Source: Terrabacter sp. Root181 (GTDB lineage Bacteria > Actinomycetota > Actinomycetes > Actinomycetales > Dermatophilaceae). Taken from it: a stretch of 64,000 bases of DNA. Where the stretch lies: NCBI RefSeq assembly GCF_001428505.1, contig NZ_LMHU01000001.1:602457-666456 (forward strand), given 5' to 3'. Numbering within the stretch: position 1 is the stretch's first letter; each line of letters opens with the position of its first letter. The notes under the pieces were generated by a model. It did not search any database. It was given only the letters and a program-made list of their open reading frames with translations, and was not told the DNA's origin. This document shows, piece by piece, positions 45,642 through 53,928 of this stretch. The position numbers and the translations under genes are program-made.

Positions 45642-47079
45642 CGTCGTCCCCGGTCGGACGGGCCAGCCGGTCGACGACCCCGAGCAGGAGCACCTCGCGC
45701 AGGGCCGTCGGCAGGGCGTCGAGCAGCGCGTTTACCGGCGCCATCCGCTCGGGCAGCACGAGCCCGCCGTCGCCACCCGCGAGACCCGCGGCGGCGAGCA
45801 GCCCCGCGAACGTGGCCTCGTCGAGGGTCGCGGGGTCGATGGCGGCGGCCATCGCGACGAGCTCGGCCGGCGGGATGGCCGGGCCGGCAGCGCGGGCCGC
45901 CTCGGTCGCGGCGGCGAGGTCGGTCGCGATGAGGTCGGACGACGACGCCGTCGCCGCGCTGAAGGTGAGGTGCAGCGTGGCCGGCAGGTCCCGGAAGCGC
46001 ATCTGCGGCTGGACGAACCAGCCACGGTCGAGCATCTCGTCGCTGATCGTGAAGACGTCGCACGAGCCGTCGGTGACGAGGGAGAGCAGCGTCGAGTCCG
46101 GGGGAGCCGCGACCGACAGGCCGGGTATGCCGTCCACCGCAGCTGCGAGGTCGAGCGTGGCCGTGCGCGCGTCATGGGCGAGCGACGTGTAGCGGTCCGC
46201 GCCGATGTGGTGCACGACCGCCCAGGCCGCGGCCACCGGGCCGCCCGACTTCGTCGACTGGGCCGTCGTGTTGAGCATCGTGTAGCCCGGCCAGCGGGCC
46301 GACGCGAAGAGGTGCGCGCGGCGCAGGTCGGCTGACGCATGGAGCAGCACCGAGACGCCCTTGGGGGTGTAGGCGTACTTGTGCAGGTCGAGCGACAGGC
46401 TCGTCACGCCCTCGACGGCGAACGTCCACGGAGGCTGCCCGGGCTCGGAGTCGCGCAGGTGTGGCAGCACCCAGCCGCCGATGCACGCGTCGACGTGGCA
46501 GCGCACCCCGGCGGCCGCGGCTGCTGCGGCGATCGGCGCGACGGGGTCGATGACGCCGTGCGCGTAGGACGGGGCCGAGGCGACGACGAGGACGGTCCGG
46601 TCGTCGATCGCGGCCGCCATCGCCTCGGGGTCGGCGCGCTTCGTCACGGGGTCGACGTCGACCAGGACGGGCTCGACCCGCAGCCAGTGCGCAGCCTTGT
46701 GGAAGGCCGCGTGCGCCGTCGTCGGCAGGACCATCCGTGGAGCGGTGACGTCGGGCCGCGCGTCGCGGGCGGCGAGGACCGCGAGCAGGATCGACTCGGT
46801 GCCGCCAGAGGTGACCACACCTGCGAATCGCGCCGGCGCGTCGACCAGTCGGCCGGCGATGCCGACGAGGTCGTTCTCCATCTGCAGCAGCGACGGGAAG
46901 GCGGTCGGGTCGAGGCCGTTCGTCGACGCGAACGCCGCGAGGGCCTCGCGGCCGATGGCGTCGGCGGAGGCCAGGCCGGAGTCGTAGACGTAGGCGAGGG
47001 TGCGCCCGCCGTGGGTCGGCAGGTCGCGGGCGCGCATCGCCTGCAGGGCGTCCCGGATCTCGTCGTGGTCCATCGTCAC
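45616..47079 (-). CDS. PLP-dependent lyase/decarboxylase (sphingosine-phosphate-lyase-like)
   Basis: A 487-residue fold-type I PLP enzyme. VTSGGTESILLAVLAARD binds the cofactor phosphate, HVDACIGGWVLPHL carries the Asp and neighbouring residues, and the Schiff-base lysine is in SLSLDLHKYAYTPKGVSVL. That lysine context and TSGGTES are those of sphingosine-1-phosphate lyases and related group II decarboxylases. The true substrate may be another phospho-amino alcohol or amino acid. GTG 47079 has AAGGAG upstream and overlaps the transporter stop by 4 bases; ATG 47073 is an alternative. The coupled carrier may supply its substrate. Confidence 0.83.
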   Translation of the reverse strand: MTMDHDEIRDALQAMRARDLPTHGGRTLAYVYDSGLASADAIGREALAAFASTNGLDPTAFPSLLQMENDLVGIAGRLVDAPARFAGVVTSGGTESILLAVLAARDARPDVTAPRMVLPTTAHAAFHKAAHWLRVEPVLVDVDPVTKRADPEAMAAAIDDRTVLVVASAPSYAHGVIDPVAPIAAAAAAAGVRCHVDACIGGWVLPHLRDSEPGQPPWTFAVEGVTSLSLDLHKYAYTPKGVSVLLHASADLRRAHLFASARWPGYTMLNTTAQSTKSGGPVAAAWAVVHHIGADRYTSLAHDARTATLDLAAAVDGIPGLSVAAPPDSTLLSLVTDGSCDVFTISDEMLDRGWFVQPQMRFRDLPATLHLTFSAATASSSDLIATDLAAATEAARAAGPAIPPAELVAMAAAIDPATLDEATFAGLLAAAGLAGGDGGLVLPERMAPVNALLDALPTALREVLLLGVVDRLARPTGDDGGGHPGQG

Positions 47080-48455
47080 AGGGATCCATCTCCTTCGGAT
47101 CGAGGTATCTGGCTGTCACCTGTGATCGCGGAATACATCGAACCAGGGGAGGGGAAGGCTCGGAGGGAGAGGAACGAGAGCGCGACGAGGACGGCGGGCA
47201 CGAGGGAGAAGCCGATCCCGATCGCGACCAGGGCCGACTCCGACTGCGGGACGGTCGATCCCGTGGAGGACACGTAGCCTCCGAGGGCCAGCACGGCGGC
47301 ATACGTGGCCGGTCCGAGCGCCAGGCCGAGCGTCTCTCCCGCGGTCCACACGCCGGTGTAGAGGCCGACGCGCGTGCGCGACTCCTCCGTGCGGCTCGCG
47401 ACGTCGGCGAGCATCGCGAGCGGGAACATCTGGGCGCCGGCGTAGCCGATGCCCACGACGGCCACGCACGCGTAGACGAGGCCCTCGGGCAGTGAGCGCA
47501 GCAGCACGAGGGCGAGGGCGCCGCCGCCGAGCAGGAGCGAGGCGACGAGGTAGCCCGGCTTCTTGCCCCGGCTCGTCCCTAGGCGCTGCCACAGCGGGGT
47601 CACGACGAGGGCGGGGGCGACGAAGCAGACGAAGAGCAGCGTCGCGGACAGCGGGGTGCCGATGATCCAGCGGGAGACGTAGTCGACTCCCGCGAGCATC
47701 GCCCCAGTGGCGAGCGCCTGGAGGACGAACGTCGTCAGCAGCAGCCGGAACGGCTTGTCGGAGCGGATGATCCGCAGCTGGTCGCCGAAGGTGGTGCTCG
47801 TCGGCGCGCCCATGCGGACCGGCGCCGACCGGGTGCCGCGCCACGCGCCGAACGCCCCGAGGGCGATGAGGGAGGCGACGAAGAAGCCGACGACGCGGTA
47901 GCCCCAGTCGGGACCGAACGCGTCCCGGATGGCCGGTGACGCCCCGCCGCTGACGAGGATCGCGAGGGCGAGGATCGCGACCCGCCACGTCATGAGCCGG
48001 GTGCGCTCGTCGTAGTCGTCAGTGATCTCGGCCGGCATCGCGACGTAGGGCACCTGGAAGAAGCTGTAGGCCGTCGCGCAGGCGAGATAGGCCACGGCGA
48101 CCCACCCGGCCGCGAGCCACTGCGGCGCGGTCGGACCGAGGAAGAGCAGGGCGAAGGCCGCGGCGAGCAGCAGGCCGGCGCGGATGAGGAAGGGCCGGCG
48201 CCGCCCGTCGGGATGGGTCGACCGGTCGCTGATGCGGCCGGCGACCGGGTTGAGCACGACGTCCCAGGCCTTGGGGGCGAAGACGATGACCCCGGCGGCT
48301 GCGGCCGGCACGCCGAGCCGGTCGGTGAGGTAGGGGAGCAGGAGCAGCCCCGGCACCGTGCCGAAGGACCCGGTCGCCACCGAACCGAGGCCGTAGCCCC
48401 GCCGCACGGCAGCGGGCAGGGCGGGGCTCGTCGTGGGCGGCGTCGCCGAGGTCAT
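47076..48455 (-). CDS. GPH/MFS-type cation symporter
   Basis: A 459-residue permease with twelve predicted helices. PKAWDVVLNPVAGRISDRST and HPDGRRRPFLIRAG near residues 62-95 form the GPH/MelB-type loop, and QVPYVAMPAEITDDYDERTR matches the conserved PYxAmxaElt-dydeRt motif. Many members carry glycosides, but several carry other solutes. The ATG at 48455 has TAGGGT 6 bases upstream. The stop overlaps the PLP lyase start, so both are made from one mRNA. Confidence 0.85.
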   Translation of the reverse strand: MTSATPPTTSPALPAAVRRGYGLGSVATGSFGTVPGLLLLPYLTDRLGVPAAAAGVIVFAPKAWDVVLNPVAGRISDRSTHPDGRRRPFLIRAGLLLAAAFALLFLGPTAPQWLAAGWVAVAYLACATAYSFFQVPYVAMPAEITDDYDERTRLMTWRVAILALAILVSGGASPAIRDAFGPDWGYRVVGFFVASLIALGAFGAWRGTRSAPVRMGAPTSTTFGDQLRIIRSDKPFRLLLTTFVLQALATGAMLAGVDYVSRWIIGTPLSATLLFVCFVAPALVVTPLWQRLGTSRGKKPGYLVASLLLGGGALALVLLRSLPEGLVYACVAVVGIGYAGAQMFPLAMLADVASRTEESRTRVGLYTGVWTAGETLGLALGPATYAAVLALGGYVSSTGSTVPQSESALVAIGIGFSLVPAVLVALSFLSLRAFPSPGSMYSAITGDSQIPRSEGDGSL

Positions 48456-48461
48456 GGACGC

Positions 48462-48467
48462 ACCCTA
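48462..48467 (-). promoter_or_regulatory. -10 box, leaderless promoter of the GPH carrier operon
   Basis: TAGGGT on the minus strand ends 6 bases before ATG 48455, in the 26-base gap after galK. Confidence 0.5.
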
Positions 48468-48481
48468 GTGAGCGCGCAGCC

Positions 48482-49666
48482 TCAGCGGTCGCGGTCGGCG
48501 GAACCCGACGCGGTCACCGTGAACGACACCGGGGGCGTGAAGCCCTCGGCCTCGAAGGCTGCCGTGACCGCCGCGGTCACGGCGTCGGCGTCGGAGGCGC
48601 GGACGATGGCGATGCACGAGCCGCCGAAGCCGCCCCCGGTCATCCGGGCACCCAGTGCACCGTGCGAGCGGGCCGTCTGCGTCGCGACGTCGAGCTCCTC
48701 GCACGACACCTCGTAGTCGTCGCGCAGCGACGCGTGCGAGGCGTCGAAGAGCCGCCCGACCTCGTCGAGGTCGCCGCGCTCGAGAGCCGCCACGGTGAGC
48801 GTGACGCGCTCGATCTCGGTGACGACGTGGCGCACCCGGCGCCGCACCTCGTCGGACCCGAGCCGCCCCAGGGCGGCCTCGAGCCCGGCGGGGTCGATCT
48901 CGCGCAGCGTCTCGACGCCGAGGTCCTCGGCGGCGGCTTCGCAGGCCTCGCGCCGGGCGGCGTACTGCCCGTCGACGAGCGCGTGCTCGGCCCTGGTGTC
49001 GGTGACGAGCAGGACGTAGCCCGCCGAGTCGAGGTCGAAGGGGACCTGGCGCGTCTCGCCCGACCGGCAGTCGAGCAGGAGCGCGGCGGCGGCGGCGCAG
49101 AGCAGCGAGGCCGACTGGTCCATGCCGCCCGTCGGGGCGCCGGCGATGACGTTCTCGGCCTCGACGCAGCGTGCGGCGAGGCGTGCGCGGCCCTCGGCCG
49201 AGCCGAGCAGGTCGAGGTCGAAGAGGTCGCTCGCCGCCGCGGCGACGGCGCACTCGAGGGCCGCGGAGCTCGAGAGGCCCGCACCGAGCGGCACGGTGGA
49301 GTCGACGAGGACGTCGAGACCGTCGACGTCGAGGCCGTCGCGGCGCAGGGCCCAGAGGACGCCCGCGACGTAGGAGCCCCAGCCACCGGGCTGCTCGGGC
49401 GAGATGTCGTCGAGGGCGACCTCGACGACGCCGTCCTGCTGGGCGGAAGCCATCCGGAGGACGCCGTCGTCGCGTCGGGACACGGCGGCATACGTCCGGT
49501 GCGGCAGGGCGATCGGGAGGCACAGGCCGCCGTTGTAGTCCGTGTGCTCGCCGATCAGGTTGACCCGGCCCGGCGCCGACCACACGCCCGCGGGGGCGTC
49601 GCCGAACCTCCGCTCGAACGCGCGCCACACCGACTCGACGACCTCGTCGGGGGTGCGCTCGCTCAC
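48482..49666 (-). CDS. galK: galactokinase
   Basis: A 394-residue GHMP kinase converting galactose to galactose-1-phosphate. The galactokinase signature APGRVNLIGEHTDYNGG lies near residue 31, the ATP loop VPLGAGLSSSAALECAV near 130, and the third GHMP motif GARMTGGGFGGSCIA near the C-terminus. GTG 49666 overlaps the galT stop as GTGA, so galT-galK are coupled. It is last in the deoR-galT-galK run and completes the first two Leloir steps for galactose released by the neighbouring galactosidases. Confidence 0.95.
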   Translation of the reverse strand: MSERTPDEVVESVWRAFERRFGDAPAGVWSAPGRVNLIGEHTDYNGGLCLPIALPHRTYAAVSRRDDGVLRMASAQQDGVVEVALDDISPEQPGGWGSYVAGVLWALRRDGLDVDGLDVLVDSTVPLGAGLSSSAALECAVAAAASDLFDLDLLGSAEGRARLAARCVEAENVIAGAPTGGMDQSASLLCAAAAALLLDCRSGETRQVPFDLDSAGYVLLVTDTRAEHALVDGQYAARREACEAAAEDLGVETLREIDPAGLEAALGRLGSDEVRRRVRHVVTEIERVTLTVAALERGDLDEVGRLFDASHASLRDDYEVSCEELDVATQTARSHGALGARMTGGGFGGSCIAIVRASDADAVTAAVTAAFEAEGFTPPVSFTVTASGSADRDR

Positions 49667-50793
49667 CGGGCGACCTCGCGCAGGCGGGCAGCCGCCTTCT
49701 CGGGCGCCACGTCGTTGACCCAGCCACCGACGCCGGACTCGGAGCCGGCGAGGAACTTCAGCCGCCCCGGGCCGCGCAGCACCGACATGAGCTGCAGGTG
49801 CAGCCGCGAGACGTCCCGTCCGGTCCTGGCCGGGGCCTGCTGCCACGCGGCGATGTAGGGCAGCGTGACGGGCGAGCCGTCCTCGGCGACGTAGTAGCGG
49901 TCGAGGCGACCGAGCAGGTCGCGGTAGATGACGGCCAGCTCGTCGCGCTCGTCGTCGTCGAGCGCGACGAGGTCGGGCACGTCGCGGTGGGGGGCGAGGT
50001 GCACCTCGACCGGCCAGCGCGCCGCGAAGGGGACGTATGCCGTCCAGTGCGTCCCCGAGACGACGACCCTCGAGCCGTCGGCGCGCTCGGCGGCGAGGAT
50101 GTCGGCGCCGAGGAGCCGGCCCGTGCGCTCGTGGTGACGGCGGGCCGCGTCGAGCAGCGCCTTGGTGCGGTCGGGCAGGTAGGGGTAGGCGTAGATCTGG
50201 CCGTGCGGGTGCGGGAGCGTCACGCCGATCTCGCGGCCACGGTTCTCGAAGGCGAAGACGTGCTCGACGTCGGGCAGGGCGCCGAGGGCCGCGGTGCGCT
50301 GCGCCCACGTGTCGATGACGGTGCGCACCCGGTCGACCGGGAGGTCCTTGAACGACGACTCGTGGTTGCTCGTGAAGCACACGACCTCGCAGCGGCCGAC
50401 AGCCGGACGGGTGCCGAAGATCCCCGTCGGGTCGGGGACGTCGGCACCGAGGGAGGTGACGGCATACGACGGGAAGCGGTTCTCGAAGACGACGACCTGG
50501 TAGTCGCGCTCGGGGATCTCGGACGGCGCCGAGCCGTGCCCGGCGGGGCAGAGCGGGCACTCGTCCTTGGGCGGCATGAAGGTGCGGTGCTGGCGGTGCG
50601 CGGCCACCGCCACCGAGTCGTCGACGAGGGCGTCGTGGCGCAGCTCGCCCGACTGGACGCGCGGCTCGACCGGGCGCGGGTCCACGGCGGTGCGCTCGGG
50701 CGTGCCGGGCTCGTCGACGTAGATGATCTCGCGCCCGTCGGCGAGGTGCCTCGTCGTGAAGCGGGCGGCCGTCCGGCTGTCGGTGGGCATCAT
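49663..50793 (-). CDS. galT: galactose-1-phosphate uridylyltransferase
   Basis: A 376-residue enzyme moving UMP between UDP-glucose and galactose-1-phosphate. The active-site triad sequence is HPHGQIYAYPY, with the second His as nucleophile; a zinc Cys pair is in CPLCPAG and the phosphate-binding region in ENRFPSYAV. The ATGATG at 50788-50793 offers two starts, both overlapping the DeoR regulator stop, so translation is coupled. It is distinct from the DUF4921 homologue at 33366-34631. Confidence 0.94.
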   Translation of the reverse strand: MMPTDSRTAARFTTRHLADGREIIYVDEPGTPERTAVDPRPVEPRVQSGELRHDALVDDSVAVAAHRQHRTFMPPKDECPLCPAGHGSAPSEIPERDYQVVVFENRFPSYAVTSLGADVPDPTGIFGTRPAVGRCEVVCFTSNHESSFKDLPVDRVRTVIDTWAQRTAALGALPDVEHVFAFENRGREIGVTLPHPHGQIYAYPYLPDRTKALLDAARRHHERTGRLLGADILAAERADGSRVVVSGTHWTAYVPFAARWPVEVHLAPHRDVPDLVALDDDERDELAVIYRDLLGRLDRYYVAEDGSPVTLPYIAAWQQAPARTGRDVSRLHLQLMSVLRGPGRLKFLAGSESGVGGWVNDVAPEKAAARLREVAR

Positions 50794-51566
50794 GCCTCCA
50801 CGATCTCGAGGGAGCCGACGCTCTCGCGCGCAGCGTCTCGCGCGCGCTCCGGGAAGGCGTTGTCGGTGACGAACAGGTCGACGTCGGCGAGGTCGGCGAA
50901 GGTGCTGAGGCCGATGGTGCCCCACTTCGAGGAGTCCGCGAGCAGGCAGACGTGCCGGGCCGACGCGACGAGGGCGCGGTTGGTCTCGGCCTCGACGAGG
51001 TTGGGTGTGGTCAGGCCCGTGCGGCCGTCGACGCCGTGCGCGCCGAGGAAGAGCAGGTCGACGTGGAGGTTGCGCAGGGCCGACACCGCGACCGGGCCGA
51101 CGAGGGCGTCGGAGGGCGTGCGCACCCCACCGGTCAGCACGACCGTCTGGCCGGGCGCTCCCGACTCGTGGAGCAGCTGGGCCACCGGCACGGAGTTGGT
51201 GACCACCGTCAGCTGCGGGATGTCCTTGACGGCGCGGGCGAGCTCGTAGGTCGTCGTGCCGGCCGAGATGCCGATGGCGCTGCCGACCTCGACCCGCTGC
51301 GCGGCAGCGCGGGCGATGGCCTGCTTCTGCGCGAGCTGGAGCAGGGACTTCGCCGAGAAGCCGGGCTCCTCGCTGCTCCGGGTGCCGCCGAGCGCCAGGG
51401 CGCCGCCGTGGACCCGCTCGAGGAGGCCGTCGGTCGACAGGCGCTCGATGTCGCGACGGATCGTCATGTCCGAGACACCGAGGCGCTCGACGAGGTCCGA
51501 GACCTTGACGGCACCCGACTCCTCGACGAGCTCGAGGATGACGGACCGCCGCTGGCTGGCGAGCAT
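50790..51566 (-). CDS. DeoR-family sugar regulator
   Basis: A 258-residue regulator. The N-terminal DeoR helix-turn-helix is QRRSVILELVEESGAVKVSD followed by LGVSDMTIRRDIERL, and the effector domain binds a sugar phosphate (GISAGTTTYELARAV, LTGGVRTPSDALVGPVA, LLADSSKWG). Located between galT and the GH42 gene (2 bases from the latter), it is the obvious controller of the galactoside module. Candidate operators are described at 53600-53615 and 53839-53851. The effector is probably a galactose phosphate (inference). Confidence 0.9.
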   Translation of the reverse strand: MLASQRRSVILELVEESGAVKVSDLVERLGVSDMTIRRDIERLSTDGLLERVHGGALALGGTRSSEEPGFSAKSLLQLAQKQAIARAAAQRVEVGSAIGISAGTTTYELARAVKDIPQLTVVTNSVPVAQLLHESGAPGQTVVLTGGVRTPSDALVGPVAVSALRNLHVDLLFLGAHGVDGRTGLTTPNLVEAETNRALVASARHVCLLADSSKWGTIGLSTFADLADVDLFVTDNAFPERARDAARESVGSLEIVEA

Positions 51567-51568
51567 CG

Positions 51569-53566
51569 TCAGTCCTCCCTGAGCACGGCCACGCCACCGG
51601 GGGCGAGGCGGACGCTGCCGTCGACAGGGGCGTCCGCGACGAGGTCGTACCCACTTGCGGTGATGGTCTGCTCGGCACCGGTGTGGTTGAGCAGGAAGAG
51701 CCACGAGCTGCCGCCGCCGCGGCGCCGGGTCGTCTCGACGCCGCGGGGGAGGTCCGCGACCGTCGGCTCGACGCCGGCTGCGTCCAGGACGTCGTCGAGA
51801 AGGGCGCCCAGGGTGGTGTCGTCCGGGAGTGTGCTGACGTACCAAGCGGATCCGGCGCTGCCCGTGCCCGCGCGACGGGTGACCGCGGGTCGGCCGGTGA
51901 GCGGCCCGGCGGCATACGTCGCCAGCACGTCGGTGCCGGGGAGGGCGGTGACGTCCTCGCTCCACCACGTGCCGGTGCCGTGGGCGAGGGCGACGCTCTC
52001 GTCGGGGCCGAGCGGGAAGAACTCCTCGACGCGCACCCCGAGCAGGTCGCGGAACGCGCCCGGGTAGCCGCCGAGCCGGACGTGGTCGTTGTCGTCGCTG
52101 ATGCCGGAGAAGTACGTGACGAGGACCTCAGCGCCGGCCTCGGCGGCCGCGGAGACGGCGGCCGCGTGCGCGTCGGTGACGAGGTAGAGCTGCGGCACGA
52201 CGACGAGGGCGTATGCCGTGAGGTCGGCCGACGGGTGCACGACGTCCGCCGTGACCCCGCGGTCGTGGAGCGCCCGGTGGATCGCCTGCGCGGCGGTCAG
52301 GGCGTCGAGCTCGGAGCTCGGCATGCAGGGCCCCTCGGCGGCCCAGATCGCTTGGTAGTCATGGAGGATCGCGACGCGGGAGTCGACGCGGCTGCCGACG
52401 AGCTCCCCGAGGCGACCGGCGATGCGGCCGAGCTCCTCGACCTCGCGGAAGCGGGCGCTGTCGGGGCCGGCGTGCGGCACGAGGGCGCTGTGGAACTTCT
52501 CGGAGCCGGCGCGCGACTGGCGCCACTGGAACCAGCCGATGGTGTCGGCGCCGCGGGCCACGTGGGCGAGGGCGTCGCGGATCGTCTGGCCGAAGTCCTT
52601 GGCGTGGTTGGTCGGCTGCCAGTTGACGGCGCTCGTCGAGTGCTCCATCAGCATCCACGGCGCGCCGTCCGCGAGGCCGCGGGTCAGGTCGCCGCTGTAG
52701 GCGAGCTCGGCGCGCGGGTGCTCGAGGGCGTCGACGATGTAGTGGTCGGTGCTGACGACGTCGACGGTGGGGGTCCACTGCGAGTAGTCGAGGTGGCGGA
52801 AGTGGTCGAGCGTCATGAAGTTCGTCGTCACGGGGACGCCGGGGGAGAGCTCGTCGAGGACGGCCCGCTCGGCCCACATGTGGTCGAGGAGGGCATCGGA
52901 GCTGAAGCGCTTGTAGTCGAGCACGTGGGTCGGGTTGTTGAACGTCGTCGACCGGCGCGGCGGGAGGATCTGCTCCCAGTCGGTGTAGCGCTGGCTCCAG
53001 AAGGCCGTGCCCCACGCGTCGTTGAGCACCTCGAGCGTGGTGTAGCGACGTCGGAGCCAGGTGCGGAAGTGCCGGGCGCACTCGTCGCAGTAGCACGGCA
53101 GGTTGTGGCACGCGTACTCGTTGGACACGTGCCACATCGCGAGGGCCGGGTGCTCGTGGTAGCGGGTCGCCAGCTGCCGCGTGAGGGCGACGGCGTACTC
53201 GCGGAAGACCGGCGAGGTGGGGCACCACGTCTGCCGGCTGCCCGGCCACAGGGTGTGGCCGTCGACGTCCACCGGCAGGATCTCCGGGTGTGCGGCCGAG
53301 AGCCACGGCGGCGGGGTCGCGGTCGCGGTCGCGAGGTCGACGGCGATGCCGCCGGCGTAGAGCTTGTCCATGATCGTGTCGAGCCACTCGAACGCGTACT
53401 CGCCCTTGGCCGGCTCGAGCCAGCTCCACGAGAAGATGCCGAGGCTGACGAACGACACGTTGGCGCGCCGCATCAGCTCGATGTCCTCGTCCCAGACGTG
53501 GCGGGGCCACTGCTCGGGGTTGTAGTCGCCACCGAGTGCCAGGGTCTTCGTCGGCCATGAGCGCAT
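51569..53566 (-). CDS. GH42 beta-galactosidase
   Basis: A 665-residue cytoplasmic beta-galactosidase. The N-terminus GGDYNPEQWPRHVWDEDI is the GH42 start. The acid/base is E150 in WHVSNEYACHNLPC and the nucleophile is E308 in WMLMEHSTSAVNW. Cysteines C115, C153, C158, C160 and C163 form the zinc site of many GH42 enzymes. A trimerisation domain (about 395-610) and small C-terminal domain follow. GAGGAG lies 14 bases before the ATG, rather far. It heads the operon with deoR, galT and galK, and is divergent from the sugar importer. Confidence 0.93.
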   Translation of the reverse strand: MRSWPTKTLALGGDYNPEQWPRHVWDEDIELMRRANVSFVSLGIFSWSWLEPAKGEYAFEWLDTIMDKLYAGGIAVDLATATATPPPWLSAAHPEILPVDVDGHTLWPGSRQTWCPTSPVFREYAVALTRQLATRYHEHPALAMWHVSNEYACHNLPCYCDECARHFRTWLRRRYTTLEVLNDAWGTAFWSQRYTDWEQILPPRRSTTFNNPTHVLDYKRFSSDALLDHMWAERAVLDELSPGVPVTTNFMTLDHFRHLDYSQWTPTVDVVSTDHYIVDALEHPRAELAYSGDLTRGLADGAPWMLMEHSTSAVNWQPTNHAKDFGQTIRDALAHVARGADTIGWFQWRQSRAGSEKFHSALVPHAGPDSARFREVEELGRIAGRLGELVGSRVDSRVAILHDYQAIWAAEGPCMPSSELDALTAAQAIHRALHDRGVTADVVHPSADLTAYALVVVPQLYLVTDAHAAAVSAAAEAGAEVLVTYFSGISDDNDHVRLGGYPGAFRDLLGVRVEEFFPLGPDESVALAHGTGTWWSEDVTALPGTDVLATYAAGPLTGRPAVTRRAGTGSAGSAWYVSTLPDDTTLGALLDDVLDAAGVEPTVADLPRGVETTRRRGGGSSWLFLLNHTGAEQTITASGYDLVADAPVDGSVRLAPGGVAVLRED

Positions 53567-53599
53567 GGGACACAGGGTGTCTCCTCGTTCGACGCGATG

Positions 53600-53615
53600 T
53601 CAACAATTTCAAACA
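53600..53615 (-). promoter_or_regulatory. candidate DeoR operator, GH42 side
   Basis: Read towards the GH42 gene the site is TGTTTGAAATTGTTGA. It shares TGTTTG and TTGTTGA with the importer-side site in the same orientation relative to its gene. DeoR-family proteins often bind such direct T-rich repeats; assignment is inferred. Confidence 0.4.
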
Positions 53616-53725
53616 CATCGGACGTGGCGATGTTCGGACGTCGCGTGGCGGTCTCGCGCTGTGGGACGCCGCAGGGGCCGATGTCCGCCGTCCGGCGACG
53701 TGGCCTCGCAGAGGGCGCGAATCCC

Positions 53726-53741
53726 TTTACAACGGTGTAAA
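53726..53741. promoter_or_regulatory. perfect palindrome, possible second operator
   Basis: TTTACAACGGTGTAAA has 6-bp perfect arms around ACGG. The shape is of the LacI/GalR type, but the only local regulator is a DeoR protein, so the binder is unknown. Confidence 0.4.
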
Positions 53742-53808
53742 ACCGGAGGTCAGCGCTGTTTCGAGGTCTCGGTTCGGTCGCGGACGTCTGTGGGTCTGGA
53801 CGAATCCC

Positions 53809-53837
53809 TTGACAGCGCCACCGGGCGCCGACATCCT
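53809..53837 (+). promoter_or_regulatory. sigma-A-type promoter of the importer operon
   Basis: TTGACA (53809-53814), 17-base spacer, CATCCT (53832-53837). The predicted transcription start falls inside the candidate DeoR site that begins at 53839, giving a leader of about 85 bases before ATG 53929. Confidence 0.5.
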
Positions 53838-53838
53838 C

Positions 53839-53851
53839 TGTTTGTTGTTGA
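53839..53851 (+). promoter_or_regulatory. candidate DeoR operator, importer side
   Basis: TGTTTGTTGTTGA lies directly downstream of the -10 box, over the predicted transcription start, and matches the GH42-side element apart from a 3-base length difference. Confidence 0.45.
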
Positions 53852-53928
53852 AGGTTTCTGGTGGCAGATGTTCGACTCTGTCGCCTCCTGTCGACAACGA
53901 ACCCGGCACAGCGTCAAAGGAGACCGCA

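Larger units (their letters stand above)
53567..53928. other. 362-bp divergent control region between GH42 and the importer operon
   Basis: No gene is visible. The region holds: a TGTTTG...TTGTTGA-type repeat in front of each gene (53600-53615 minus, 53839-53851 plus), a TTGACA promoter (53809-53837), and a separate perfect palindrome TTTACA-ACGG-TGTAAA (53726-53741), which could bind a second, unlinked regulator. AT-rich pockets stand out against the GC-rich surroundings. Confidence 0.6.
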
